Assembly: GCA_001414485.1 (NCBI GenBank)
Contig: LLEY01000175.1
Span: 57,275 to 121,274, forward strand
DNA length: 64,000 bases
Direction: 5' to 3'
Origin: Calycina herbarum
Lineage: Eukaryota; Ascomycota; Leotiomycetes; Helotiales; Pezizellaceae
How positions within the stretch are numbered: the stretch's first letter is position 1; each line of letters starts with the position of its first letter. Shown here piece after piece: positions 22,860 through 34,995 of this stretch. The notes under the pieces were generated by a model. That model was not told the origin of the DNA and searched no databases. It worked only from the letters and a program-made list of their open reading frames with translations. A program made the translations under genes and the position numbers.

Positions 22860-24643
22860 TTACGTCCCCGTAACTTTTCGGAATCTAGTATTCCAACCAT
22901 TTGCACTTCCTCCCAGGCCTTCCTCGGCAATCTTGCCACTCGCATCCCGGGGTCTGAATTTGCCTTTTTGATTCAAGAAATCGTTTCCAGATGATGCTTG
23001 TCTGTTATTTGTTCCAACCATGACAGGTGGTGTAGCAGGCTTGAGATCTCCATAGTATTTAGCCTTGAAATTATTCGCCAATGGATCTGCCGCCATTTCG
23101 TCTCGTTCAGCAGACATGTCCGCGATGTCACCAGTTCTAACTGTGCTAACAGGTGAAACTGGGGAGTGACTACCGGGATTGTAGCTGTTGTATTTGTGAC
23201 GTGGGGTAGGTGGGTTGGAAGCCAATGGATTAGTGTGGAGAGATGAGATATCGTCTGAGTCGTCGAAGCGGTTGGGTACGGGTTGATATTTTCCTTTTTT
23301 GGGGGACTCGCTGCGATTGCGTTTCCCGAGGGAGTCAGAGGCATACCAGCCTTGTGACATATTTCCTGATTTCCTATTTGATCGTTGAGGGGAGCCATTT
23401 TCTGAAAGGGGAACTTCTTGGTAGGATTGTCGTTTTGGTGGTGTGGACTGGGCGGCGCCAGAGTACATTGAGCTTCGCTTGATGTCCATGTTGGATGAAG
23501 CACCAGAGTTGCGGAGGGCTTGGTATTGACGACTTGGAAGGTCGACTCGGGAGTCTCTTGATCCTGGGGGTGTGGATTTGTAGGTTGAGAATGAGTCTGT
23601 GGATTGGGTTCTGGTGTGGAAGAAGGGGATTGTTGGGGGTCGGGAGAGGTCTTCGTATGCGGCTCCTGAGCTGCGTTTTCCTCCTTCCATTGCGTTGGAA
23701 AGACGCTTTTCGGACATGGTGGTTGCTGTCGACATTCGGTTTCCTGTATCTGTGGACTCTGTGTAGATTGATGATTTGTTGCGCTTGTGTCGTGAAATTC
23801 GAGATGTTAGATTGTCCTCTAGAGGATTCATGTCTGGTGGTAGATTTGAGATTTTTCGGAATGTGACGGCGAGATATAATCCAATGGCCAAAGATACGAC
23901 ATGTAAACCTCCACCAGATGTAGCAATTAGGAAGACTATCTTCGAAAAAGTAAGTGTGAGCGATTGGTCTGACAAAATGATCGTCCATGTTCCCATTGTA
24001 GTTTGGTGATTATATGCCACGAGAGCGCTGAAAGCGTAAAATGGTATTATAGATACATCGAACAAAGATGCGAATATCATGTAACTGGCAGATGAGGCTG
24101 GTGTTCGACCCGAAGACTTTCGTGCAAGGTGATAAATTCCGTAGACAGTATGGAGAATGGCAACGCCAGGCTAGACAACAAGTATTAGTGATTGCTTCCT
24201 TCAGAACCAACTGTCTTCATGAACTTACAGCAATGCGCATAATCCATCCGGTAGCCTCATCCATGCCTCTAATCATAATCATAAAAGCCAACAAGGCCCC
24301 GGCACAAAAGACTTGAAGACATCTCAGAACCAGCTGGATAATCCTCATCCATTTTACCCACACCTTGACCGAGGGGCTCATCAGTTTCGGATTCGTGTTT
24401 CCATAAGGAAGTATTAAGAAGGAACTAATCACCTCAATCAGTATAAATTCCCAATTGAGGGGTAAAATGAATAACGTACTCAGGATGTTGATTGAAAGAT
24501 ACCAGAGGCCCCTCTTGTTTCTTGCGCGGGGGCTTGGGAGTTTGACTCGCCCGAGTTACTGCCTTGGGATCGAATTGTTTGTAGGGACTCTTGGGACCTT
24601 CTGTCTTGATGGCATCGTAGAGGTAGGGAGGTTGGGCACCCAT
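22860..24643 (-). CDS. Four-helix membrane protein with long cytosolic tail, function unknown
   Basis: I do not recognise a named family; proteins of this layout are conserved in filamentous ascomycetes, to my knowledge without an assigned function. Three exons on the minus strand, 24643-24480, 24424-24229 and 24170-22860, give 556 residues, with introns of 55 and 58 bp. The N-terminus (MGAQPPYLYDAIKTEGPKSP) is soluble and Lys/Pro-rich. Four hydrophobic segments follow at about residues 75-100, 115-140, 148-170 and 190-215, a MARVEL-like arrangement. The remaining 340 residues are hydrophilic and Ser/Arg-rich with many potential phosphorylation sites. It converges with PMS1, 210 bp apart. The start was chosen at MGAQ because the open frame further upstream (to 24739) adds a dissimilar stretch. 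Confidence 0.75.
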
Positions 24644-25020
24644 TATTCCAAAGAGAGACAATTGACTGGAATGAACAATGGACAAACAGATTGCGATTTG
24701 GAATGTGGTCGGAATATGACGAGAGGGTAGGGTATCCAAGCGCAGAACAATGTAAACAATACACCCCTAGGCCGTTGTTAGGGGACAACGCCCCACTAAG
24801 TTTCCAATAGCTTTGTGCAACTTCAGAACAAGAAGCTTAGCCGCGTGAGGCCTGCCAAAAGATTTAGACGCGCTCCTCTTCGCGGGAGTATCAACCAGCC
24901 AGACAGCTTCACCATCTCGACCCCATCCGATCCCCCCGCAACTGGATCTAGAATAGAGGAGGAAGGACAATCAATTGAACCAACAAGACACCCACTCCAT
25001 CACCAAATCAATCCCTCAAA
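24644..25020. other. Divergent promoter region, four-TM gene and bL17m
   Basis: This 377-bp stretch separates two divergent start codons and should hold both promoters. I see no clear TATA box or known site. Confidence 0.5.
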
Positions 25021-25671
25021 ATGGCAGGCGGTCGCATGAAATACCGCCATCTCAACCGCTCCTCAGCCCACCGACAAGCTCTCCTCCGAAATCTAGTAAC
25101 CTCCCTCTTCAAACTCGAATCCATATCCACAACCTGGCCCAAAGCAAAAGAAGCCCAGCGCCTAGCAGAGAAGCTCATCACGCTAGGGAAGAAGAACACA
25201 GAAGCCAGCAAGAGAAGAGCGACAGAGATCTTTTATGTACGTCCCGTTCCCCCTAGTTTTATTTCGACCACGTAGAGAATTGGAAGCTAATTGAACTTGA
25301 AGACACCACACGAATTAATCCCCAAACTCTTCGGACCCCTCCGAGAACGATATGCTACCCGTCCAGGAGGCTACACCCGCGTACTCCGAATCGAGTCCCA
25401 AAAACCAGATATGGCCGCCTCAGCAATCCTCGAATTAGTCGATGGCCCAAAAGATATCCGATTCGCCATGACAGCGCGGACAATCGCTCGGGAGCGAGGT
25501 GAAGGCAAAGAACTCAACGAAATGACGGCGCGGAATTTCGACAAGGTGACGAGATTTAGACCCGGTGGAGAAAAGGAGTTGGAAGAGATGGTTGAGACGA
25601 TGGCAGATCTAGAGGTTACGGAGAGAGATAATGCTGCGAGTACGGAGAAGAGATGGGGTGGAAATGTATAA
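25021..25671 (+). CDS. MRPL8: Mitochondrial large-subunit ribosomal protein bL17m
   Basis: This is the mitochondrial homologue of bacterial L17 (yeast Mrpl8), a structural protein of the mitochondrial large subunit. Exons 25021-25236 and 25303-25671 are joined over a 66-bp intron to give 194 residues. The N-terminus MAGGRMKYRHLNRSSAHRQA matches the L17 hallmark R-x-LxR-x-xxHRxALLRN, and TTWPKAKEAQRLAEKLITL matches the following helix. The second exon supplies LFGPLRERYATRPGGYTRVLR and the domain end. A C-terminal extension of about 80 residues, rich in Glu, goes beyond the bacterial length, as in other fungi. No separate targeting peptide is obvious, as is usual for this protein. Confidence 0.93.
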
Positions 25672-25796
25672 AAATGGAATAGGGGGGTGTTGTATGAGTG
25701 TACAAATACATAAGTTGCGTGTCTTGGTGCATATTAAGGCGTTTTTTCTGGGGTTTCAACAATTGTATTTATGGAACCACCTATGACATATTTTTT

Positions 25797-28074
25797 CTAC
25801 AGGAAGTCGAAAGTATCCCCTTTATCTCTGATCATTCTAGCCACCCTTTCCGTTCCGACAATTCTCTCCAATTTCAGTACGTCCCATTTGGAGAAAATAG
25901 CTCTCACGGTTCCCTCTCCGGGTGACAATTTCCCCTCTTGCACACTCCTTCCCAAATACCCGGCAACCATCTCACTATAGAAAATTGGATTGTCGGGTAA
26001 TCCATACATAATGACCTTTTTCACACCCCGCAGTTGATATCTTCTGAAATGATGTGCTCGCTCAGTATAAAGCAATACACTATGTCGCCCACTAAAGAAA
26101 TGTGATCTCGCTCGTGCAACATCCCGAACAGTAGTATACTCGGAAATACTTCCAAACGGTAAAGTACTAGTTGAGGGAGATGACAAGAAATAGTTTCTCA
26201 CCCTGACAAAGTCCAGATATGATGGAATAAATACGACTGTTCCCACTGTATCTTTCGCTCTCCTCGTCAAGGCTGGGATGGTGACAGTTGTGAAGTAGGT
26301 AAAGCGAGCATCTGGATCATCGGCAAAAGAAGGTGATTCCAATCGAGAGAATGTTTGCTTGACTTTTAATCCCAACTCCTGAATTGCGCCGTTGTAGTTG
26401 TCGCTGATCTTGATCTTACCAGCCCAATTTTTTGACTGGTTGAAGAATAAGGTGTTGAGCTCCGGTGTGTTGAAAGCAGCCAAGGCAATGACTTGACGAA
26501 AGTATTGAGCGTTATTATCCAAATACCAACTGCGAACACGACTAAAGTCACAACCATGAGCTTCTTTCGGTTGCAGGTTCAGATGTTCGAAAATGTATTC
26601 CACATGTTCCCAGTTTTGCTGGAGTAGTGCGTCCGCCTGATCAACTATAACTATTTCAATCGAACTCAAAAAGTCCGAATCTCCTTTCTTGTCTTCCTTT
26701 CCTTCTAAAGCCATTCGTAATCCCAAGGGACTGGTAAAGATGATATCCGAGTTGTAAAATTGAGAAAAGTACTTTATTGTCTTTCGAGTAAATTTCAACC
26801 CAAGTCGAAACATGTCATCGTCATTTCCACCAAAAAGTTCTCTGAAATCACTTGGCTTGTCTGTGGAGAATTTCTCGTCTTTCTCAACATATGAGTCCTC
26901 GAATCTTTTCCGGTTTTCTTGCTGCTCTGGTTCACATAAAGATGTAATTGTGTTTACCATTCGAACGCAAGACTCACGAGTGGGTAGGATCATGAGGATT
27001 TTCGGCCGAGTAAAGCCTTGGTCTCGTAATTCGAGGTCTTCGTTTCCTTCTTTAGCCAAGCGGGCGTTATTCTTTATTACACGGTCTCGGGTTCTATTCA
27101 AGTCAGTTGGGTTTTTTATTAATTCTGAGGGAAAATTCTAACTTGAAAACATGATTGACAGCATGTAAACATGCTAGACGCCGTAGATTTTCTGCATTAG
27201 TGGGTTTTCGTTCGCAGTATAGTATATCCTGATATCCGAACATGTGCGTTGCAATCGTCTTCTCCAAATCGTCGAAAGTAGGTCGTTGCTTAGATATAAC
27301 TCCAGTCAATTTCTGTTTTAACTTCAGGTCGCTGTGGCTTAAAATTGGGCTAGGTACAGCAACACTTGAAACAACTTTATCCGTTGTGGGAACGCATATG
27401 ATTGCCTTTCCAACATTGGGTAAAATCGATTTCTCCGTCACCCACTGCTTTTTCTGTATTGCTTCAAGTCTTTGACTTAAAATATTGTTGTCCGGATCTG
27501 CGAAATGCGCCTCGAAAGGATCCGAAGAATCTTCTTCCTCGTCGTCATCGTCGTTCAGTAAACCGTCGATTGCAACATCTGGTCCCTCTTCTTCCTCTTC
27601 TACCTCGTCGGCGTCTTCCACAGGTGCTTCCGAGTCCTCTTCAGCATCCTCCTTTACTTCCTCGACTTTTGGTACTGGCGCATGATCCAACTTCCTCCTT
27701 TTCGCTTGCGGTCCCGCGTCGGCTGTGAGACTCTGTATTAGAGCAGAATATGGGCGCACATTTGGTAATGGCTCGTCGTCTGAATCGGAGGATTCTTCTT
27801 CGCTGGGTGGAGCTTCCTCCTCCTCCTCGGATGCGCTTTCTGAATCCGACCTCTGGTTCTCTTCCTCCTCTTTCTGCTGGGCTAATCTTGCACTGTCAAA
27901 GACAGGCCTCTTTCCCCCTCTGCCTCTATCCCCTCCACCACGACCTCCTCGAGAAAATCCACCGCGAGATGCGCCGCCTCTAGAACCTCCGCCTCGGCCA
28001 CGAGAGAATCCTCCAGAACTTCCTCTCCCTCGGGAGCCGCCTCTGCTGCCTCCTCTGCCTGGGGTGAACGCCAT
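25797..28074 (-). CDS. UTP25: U3 snoRNA-associated protein 25 (UTP25)
   Basis: UTP25 is a nucleolar DEAD-box-like protein of the small-subunit processome, needed for 18S rRNA maturation. Exons 28074-27143 and 27093-25797 on the minus strand give 742 residues, with a 49-bp intron placed so that HVFK joins [12 protein letters not shown], a well conserved stretch. The first 50 residues are an RGG-rich domain, followed by an acidic Ser/Glu/Asp stretch to about residue 190. The helicase-like body includes [33 protein letters not shown] (a degenerate DEAD motif, so ATPase activity is doubtful) and [17 protein letters not shown]. It converges with bL17m and shares a 177-bp divergent promoter with ARH1. 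Confidence 0.95.
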
Positions 28075-28251
28075 TGAGTGATGTTGCGGGGTTGTAGGTA
28101 ATTAAGCAGCGAGTGAGTGAGCTCTGCCAGGAAAAAATGCCAAAATACCCGCCTTATCGGGGCCTATCTTAACGCCGACGGATCCACCTTTACTGACGTG
28201 AACCCAAAATGGAGCTTGAATTGGATAGATAGCTTTCTTGACAAAACAACG

Positions 28252-29919
28252 ATGGAGCGCAACAAATTATGGGTGTGCACGCGATGTGTGAGGTCCTTAG
28301 CACCACGGGCGCCCTTACTCCCTCGGAAATTTCATACCTCTATACTCCAACGATCACCATTGGTAGCCAATCAAAATGCTCGACCCTTTCGCATGGCCGT
28401 CATCGGGTCCGGACCCGCCGGTTTTTATACCACCAAGAAGGTCATGTCGAATATAGAGAATGCGGTGGTGGATATGTATGAACAGTTGCCGGTTCCCTTT
28501 GGTTTAGTCCGTTTTGGTGTTGCGCCAGATCATCCCGATGTAAAGGTAATTACTGTTCCTACCAACTCCAAGCCATTTAGAGTCATAGCTAACTTGAACC
28601 ATAGAACTGCCAAAATATATTTGAAGAAGTTGCCGAGTCACCAAGATTCAATTTTGTCGGAAACATATCAATTGGGAAAGATGAAGGAGCATTGCCTCTG
28701 GAAACATTACTCCCACATTACGATGCCATTTTGTTTGCCTACGGGGCATCTCGCGATAGAGCTTTGAATATTCCAGGAGAGGACGCATTGAAGGGCATCT
28801 ATTCAGCTCGTGCTTTCGTTGGATGGTATAATGGACTGCCAGAATATGCCGACCTAGCACCAGATCTTACACTTGGTGAGGAGGCGGTTGTGGTTGGAAA
28901 CGGGAATGTAGCCATGGATGTGGTTCGCATCCTTCTCCAGGATATAGATATCTTACGCAAAACCGACATTACAGACCACGCTATTGAAACGTTGAAGAAG
29001 AGCAAGGTCAAGAGAGTAAGAGTTGTTGGTCGGAGAGGGCCTATACAGGTTTGTTCCCTACCTCAGACATCTTTCAAAGGCTGCTGACCACATTTATTAG
29101 GCTGCTTTTGAACTTCCGGAACTTCGAGAATTGTTGAGATTACCTTCAGTAGCTTTCCATCCTGTGGAGGCGTCTATGATGCCAGATTTATCTTTAATAC
29201 CAAAAGATATCAAGCATCGACGACGACGTCGAAAGATAGAAGCTTTGAAGAAAGGCGGGGTTGCTTCTGTTTCAACTGCACCAAAATCATGGTCTCTTGA
29301 TTTTTTCAAAGCACCAGTATCTGTCAACAAGAATCCGGAATATCCAGATCGCCTAGGAAGCATGTTATTCGAAAAGACGACATTAAGCACAGATCTAACT
29401 GATCCTGATGCAAAAGCAATTGGCACTGGCGAAGTTGTCGAAATTCCTGCATCGCTAGCCTTCCGCTCCATAGGGTATAAGTCGGAAGCTCTGTCGGAGT
29501 TTAAGAAACTAGGATTGCCATTTGACGATAACCGCGGAGTTGTTCCAAACGAAGATGGCCGTCTTGTTGATCCCAGAAATGGCCAATATTTCCCTGGCAT
29601 CTACTGTGCAGGGTGGGTAAAGAGTGGTCCTACTGGTAATATTGACAGTACTTTGCGTAACGCATTTGATACAGCTGAATCAATCACCTTGGACTGGCAA
29701 AAGCCACCAGACTTATTCAATTTTGGTAAGCCTTTTGGTAAGAGTAGTAGTTTGGGCTGGGAAGGTGTGAAAGAAGAAGCGGAATCTAGAGGATGTAGAA
29801 GAGTAAGTTGGGCAGACTGGAAAAGAATTGACTCTCTTGAAAGAAAGAGGGGTCAAGCGGCCGGAAAGGAACGGGAGAAGTTCACATCGATCGATGAAAT
29901 GCTTGCCGTACTAGACTAG
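28252..29919 (+). CDS. ARH1: Mitochondrial NADPH:adrenodoxin (ferredoxin) oxidoreductase
   Basis: The enzyme passes electrons from NADPH through FAD to mitochondrial ferredoxin, for Fe-S cluster and haem A synthesis. Three exons, 28252-28545, 28605-29048 and 29101-29919, give 518 residues; the introns are 59 and 52 bp. The N-terminus (MERNKLWVCTRCVRSLAPRA) is basic and fits a mitochondrial presequence of about 45 residues. FAD is bound by AVIGSGPAGFYTTKKV near residue 50, and VRFGVAPDHPDVK follows as in the family. The NADPH site GNGNVAMDVVRILL lies near residue 195. The C-terminal part shows GWVKSGPTGNIDSTL. The frame is open upstream to 28117, but that stretch does not look like a presequence. 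The gene ends 37 bp from the stop of the convergent ETF alpha gene. Confidence 0.96.
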
Positions 29920-29956
29920 AAACGTCCTTTTACTTGTATACCATGTACATTTAGTT

Positions 29957-31067
29957 TTACGACTGCTTGAGCTTCTCAGTAAGCTCTGGAACTTTATCAA
30001 ACAAATCTCCAACCAACCCTACATCCGCAACTTGGAATATTGGTGCATCGGCATCCTTGTTGATGGCTGCTATGACCTTGCTATCCTTCATACCGGCCAA
30101 ATGTTGAATTGCTCCCGAAATACCTGCACAGAGATACAACTGTGGGGCAACAACCTTTCCAGTCTGACCAACTTGCAAACTGTTGTCCGCATAGCCACTG
30201 TCAACAGCGGCTCTTGAAGCACCAACAGCTGCTCCCAAGGCATCAGCTAATGGAAGCATGACCCGGTCGAATTCCTCCTTCGATTTCAATCCTCGACCAC
30301 CAGAGACGACCTTTCCAGCTGTAGCCAAATCAGGTCTATCTGACTTGGCCAACTCCTCTGATACCCATTCCGTAGCACATTCTGCTTTTGAATCAACTCC
30401 GTCCTCCACGGAAGCGGAACCTCCCTCTGCCTCTGCTGCTGGGAATGCAGTTCCTCTAATTGTGATTATCTTGGTATCATCTGATGATTCGACGGTAGCA
30501 ATGGCATTCCCAGCATAAATAGGACGAACGAATGTTTTCTCGTCTTGAATCGCTGTGATGTCGGAGATTTGTTGGACGTCGAGTAAGGCTGCAACGCGGG
30601 GCATTAGACTCTTACCGAATGCGGTGTGGCCTGCGATGATATGTGTGAATCCCCCTTTCTTGATGTTTTCGACAAGTAATGGCGCGTAGTTTTCTGGCAA
30701 TCCCTAACAATTGATTAGTGCTATGAATATAGCAATCTCAACAGAATAAGTGGCGTACCTTGTCATAAGCAGCATTATCCACAGCAATAACCTTCTCAAT
30801 CCCAGTAACTTTTGCCGCTTCCGCTGCAACAGCCTTTATATTTCCTCCAGCGATGAATGCGGTGATTGATCCTCCTAACTTTTGTGCGGCTGTTACCGCA
30901 CCGAGTGATCCATGGTTAAGTTTGCCATCCCTCTGTTCCAAGACTGCGAGCGAGGAGAGTAATCGTGCAAAAGCTGATAGTGATGCGACTGCTACTGGTT
31001 TGTTCGACGCCCTCAATTGGGTTCTCGCCTGGCGTAGGACTGTGTTGCCTATCCTTGGAATCAACAT
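29957..31067 (-). CDS. Electron transfer flavoprotein alpha subunit, mitochondrial
   Basis: ETF alpha binds FAD and, with ETF beta, carries electrons from acyl-CoA and amino-acid dehydrogenases to the respiratory chain in the mitochondrial matrix. Exons 31067-30759 and 30703-29957 on the minus strand give 351 residues, with a 55-bp intron. The N-terminus ([20 protein letters not shown]) is a clear mitochondrial presequence. The C-terminal FAD domain has [33 protein letters not shown] and [20 protein letters not shown], all signature segments. The frame is open further upstream to 31160 but the added residues do not match the family. It corresponds to yeast AIM45. Confidence 0.96.
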
Positions 31068-31501
31068 TGTGGTGTATGATTGAGGGAATGGTTCAAGTGA
31101 ACTTCGATTTGGTGATCCCCAGTATCGGCTTGCTATACCGAGGTAAAGCGGGCTGTTCATTGGTGCCTCAGATTCAAGGTGTTAAGTTTTCAGGCACCAG
31201 TAGATCACGTGCCAAGTTCTGACTTCAAATCCAAGAGGCAGGCGCGTTGAAGAAGCAGTCGCGACATCCGAAATTCTATCGTCAATTCAATCGACGCGCA
31301 GCCATTCCCGTTCTATCAACGATTTTCATCAACTCCCTTCTTCGGTTACCGCACGCCCACACTACAGCGATTCAACGCATATGCACCTCTCCTGAACCCA
31401 TTTTGGGATTCTGAATATTTTGGCGCAAAAGAAGACGAATTCCGCCAACAGAACACTTTTTGCGACAACAGCGATTCCTTAATATCACGACCCTTTACAA
31501 A
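31068..31501. promoter_or_regulatory. Divergent promoter, ETF alpha and SWI3-like genes
   Basis: The 434-bp region lies between two divergent start codons. It contains CACGTG at 31206-31211, the E-box core bound by bHLH factors, about 140 bp upstream of the ETF alpha start. Which gene it serves is unknown. Confidence 0.4.
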
Positions 31502-33720
31502 ATGGAGGACGATTCTTTAAACTTTGGCTCGGAAGCCGCTGGTGCCACGCCTGGTAGCAATTCTATATTGGCGCAGCCCCCGCTACGGGGAGAGACCGCT
31601 TCGCCAGCAGTAGGAGGGGGCCAAGCTGAAGGTATTTCTTGAATCTACTTTCTGCTATTTGGTATATACTTACTGATATATTCTAGCTGCTGATGTTACT
31701 ATGACTGAAGGAGACGCTGATAAGTCATCAGCCGTTGCCATAAAAAACCACAGCTCAGGCTCGACGCCTGCCGTCGTTTCGGACAACCCCCTCGATGCGC
31801 CAAGTGCACCTCCCCGAAATGGAGACGCACCAAAAGACGAAGAAATGGCAGATGTGAAGGAGGGGGAGCAAGCGGTAGTTGGAACGACAGAAGAGCAAGT
31901 CGAGAAGACCAAAGCCTCCATCGAATCGCAAGCCCGAGAACATCTCATTTCCCAGACACACTCGATAGTTCTTCCAAGCTACTCTACATGGTTTGACATG
32001 CACACCATTAACAATATTGAGAAAAAGGGATTGCCAGAGTTCTTTAATAGCAGAAATCGAAGCAAGACGCCAGCTATATACAAGGATTATCGCGATTTCA
32101 TGATCAACACATACCGACTCAATCCTATTGAATATTTGACTGTCACAGCATGTAGGAGAAATCTTGCTGGTGATGTGTGTGCCATAATGCGGGTTCACTC
32201 TTTTCTGGAACAGTGGGGTATCATAAACTACCAGGTGAATACCACTTTATATTTTCGACAAACATTACTAACAAAGATAGGTCGATGCCGAGTTAAGACC
32301 GTCAAACGTTGGGCCACCCTTTACAGGCCATTTCAAAGTTATATGCGATACTCCTCGTGGTTTACAGCCTTGGCAACCTGCTACAGACTCGCATGTCATC
32401 GAGGGGAAGAAACACGCAGATACTGATGCGAAGGCCATAGCAGGTTCAGGGGCAAAGGCCGACATGAACTTGGAAATTGGACGAAACATTTACGAACCAA
32501 CGGCGAAAGAAACCAAGCTTGGTGGCAAATCATCAGAAAAGCAAGCCAATGGCGATGCTCCTGCGACAAATGGAACTTCTGATCCTCAGGCGGCTATCGA
32601 AAATGCTATAAGACAACCAATCTCAAAGATCAACTGCTTTACCTGTGGTATTGATTGCACTCGTGTTCATTATCACAATGCACATGAAAATTCGAACGCG
32701 ACCACGGCCAGTAGAGTTCAACACAACTTATGTGCAAACTGTTATACCGATGGAAGAATACCCATCAACCACCAGCAAATGCATTACGTCAAAGTCGAGA
32801 ACCCAACATACTCTGCTATCCCTGATCGCGAAGCTCCTTGGGATGATGGCGAGATTCTTCGTCTTCTCGAGGCTTTGGAGCGATACGACGAGGACTGGAC
32901 CGAGATTGCCGAGCATGTTCGTACACGAACCAAGGAAGAGTGTGTGGTGCAATTCTTGCAATTGGAGATTGTGGATAAGTTTATCGACACAGAACCTATA
33001 AACAGATCTACTGGCGTCAGCATGCTTGGCTCACAGGAAGGGCATTTGCCATTCAGCCAAGCTGACAACCCAGTCATGTCTGTTATCGGATTCCTTGCTG
33101 GTCTGACTGAGCCAAGTGTTACGGCAGCTGCAGCTGGTCAGAGTGTGGATGCGTTGAAGAAGAGCCTCCGAAACCAGCTTGAACATCCAAAATCCGACAA
33201 GGGCAAAGGGAAAGAAACCTCGGATTTAATGGAGATTGATGTTCGACAAGAGACTACGACTACAACGACCACAACTACTACCACCACGAGTTCCTTGAGT
33301 GCTCTAGCTACCGTCCCACTCGCCACAGTCGCTGCCCGAGCCGGTGGCCTCGCTTCCCACGAGGAGCGAGAAATGACCCGTCTCGTGTCTTCAGCCGTCA
33401 ACTCGACATTAATGAAGATGGACCTGAAGCTCAAGCAATTCAACGAAATGGAGCAACTTCTTCAAGCCGAACGTCGGGAGCTAGAGCGAGGTCGTCAAGC
33501 ACTCTTCGCTGACCGCCTGGCATTCCGAAAACGCGTGCATGCTGTGCAAGAGGGCTTGAAGGCTGCCGCTTCCACTGGTGGAAATGAGGGTATCGCGATG
33601 GCGCAGAATGTTATGATGGGGACGGATAGATTGAGTTTTCAGACGGGCCAGCCGGTAATGGGGAGTTTACAACCTCCGAGTGCGGACCCGGGCGCAAAAG
33701 TTAAGAGTTATGATGTTTGA
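31502..33720 (+). CDS. SWI3/RSC8-like chromatin-remodelling subunit (SWIRM-ZZ-SANT)
   Basis: This is a core scaffold subunit of a SWI/SNF- or RSC-type nucleosome remodeller in the nucleus. Three exons, 31502-31631, 31687-32234 and 32281-33720, give 705 residues, with introns of 55 and 46 bp. The SWIRM domain runs from about residue 135 to 225 and contains [19 protein letters not shown] and [13 protein letters not shown], the latter built across intron 2. A ZZ-like zinc-binding segment with CFTCGIDC and CANC lies at about 344-395. A SANT domain ([20 protein letters not shown]) follows at about 413-465. A Thr run of about ten residues near 550 and a C-terminal coiled coil complete the protein. 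I cannot say from sequence alone whether it serves SWI/SNF, RSC or both. Confidence 0.95.
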
Positions 33721-34212
33721 GGAAGCTAGTGGGGAGTGAGAAGGGTATTGGGTGTGAAGAGGTGTTGGTTGTGTGCTGATTGGGCTTCGGGCTTTAGGCT
33801 TTGGGTTGGGGAAGCCGTGTGTAATTCAATGGCGTAATCTGGGAAGGGTTGAATATGATGAAGAGGTATTCTGTGTTTTGTTTTGATTTCTTTCAAACGA
33901 GCGCACGGGAAAATAGCCTTATATGTAGGCCGAATTTTTTTCCAGGGGGGTGTTTGATGACCTTGCTTTCCTTTGGGATTTTTCGATCTTTCTCTTTTTC
34001 TCTTTGTATTGATAGGAATTCAAGATTGGTTGAAAATATGTTTTTGTGTCTATTTTGTGAAGTTTGGCTTGTTGGACAGCTTTAGATCTAGTGAACTGCC
34101 TAACAAAAATTATATCCCCGTTTCTCTAGGTAGAGAACAGCCATTACTAATTTAATTTACAATTTCTGGAACCATCTCAAAGTCTACAACTAGTATCTCC
34201 ATAAAAGCCAGC

Positions 34213-34569
34213 TCAGCCAAAATCAACATTAGCCCAAAAACGACGATGCTTATCATCATTCCCAAGGTCTATGATTCCATTCCCGATTCTAAGCGTGTCT
34301 TCCTCTATCGGTACCTCGGTTTTCTCTGGGGTTCTTGTTTTTGTTGACTTAGCAAAGTCATACTCATCCAGAAACTCAGAACAACGCGCACAACCTTTTT
34401 TTTTTAAGTTGCCCAACTCTCTTCTGCAATCATAATAGGCCTTCCGAGCGCCGGGTCCCCTCTCATACACCATCTTGGAGATGTCCATGGAGAGTACCGT
34501 CATGGTGATCTTGTCGGAGGGTTTCGTCTTGCCATTTCGCCTTTCGTCGGATACAATGACTTGGAGTTG
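34213..34569 (-). pseudogene. Possible gene remnant or small unknown gene
   Basis: A minus-strand frame codes for 96 residues from the Met at 34503, and stays open upstream for 22 further codons to 34569, where a splice-acceptor-like AACAG stands. The composition (KMVYERGPGARKAYYDCRRE, then CARCSEFLDEY) looks coding, with a CxxC pair. The next bases upstream belong to the AT-rich element starting near 34577, so the 5' part may have been lost to an insertion. No family is recognised. Confidence 0.35.
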
Positions 34570-34576
34570 CTGTTAC

Positions 34577-34780
34577 TCTGGTATGCTTTATTCACTAATT
34601 ATAGAGTGGAGTAATTATGTTACTACTTTAGATTATTAAGCAATAACTTTAAGTACTAAATTGTATTATTCGAGGAAGTTTAGTAGATTATGTTAATTAA
34701 ATAGAATCCGGAGGGTTTAGAGAACGTACAGTCTTAATTTTTACCTAAATTAGACTCATTTGACATAATTATTTAAGAAG
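34577..34780 (+). repeat. AT-rich decayed element, copy 1
   Basis: The sequence from CTCTGGTATGCTTT onwards aligns with a second copy starting at 43207. Differences at the well-aligned start are transitions, mostly in CpA/TpG context. The far end is not clear to me. Confidence 0.6.
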
Positions 34781-34940
34781 ATTCTGAAACCCAATTCCAA
34801 GCAATGTTTTACAACAAATTTAGTAAATGTCGGGGCAGAACTGGTCAATTCCATACTTGGTGAATAAAGTATACCATATTTAAGGGTATATGGGAGTGAG
34901 TTTTTTGGTAGAAGCGTGATGAGGTAGAGAGGTGAAGCGG

Positions 34941-34995
34941 AGAGGGGCTGCCTACTGTCGATTTTTGTGGTGTTATCGAATCAATCTTAGGTTGT
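34941..34995 (+). repeat. TGTCGA-pair repeat, copy F
   Basis: GGGGCTGCCTACTGTCGATT is followed by TTTGTGGTG and TTATCGAATC; half-sites are 18 bases apart. Confidence 0.7.

Noticed and set aside
27402..28081. Long plus-strand frames antisense to the UTP25 N-terminus
   Set aside because: They are shadows of the low-complexity Arg/Gly and acidic coding sequence on the minus strand.
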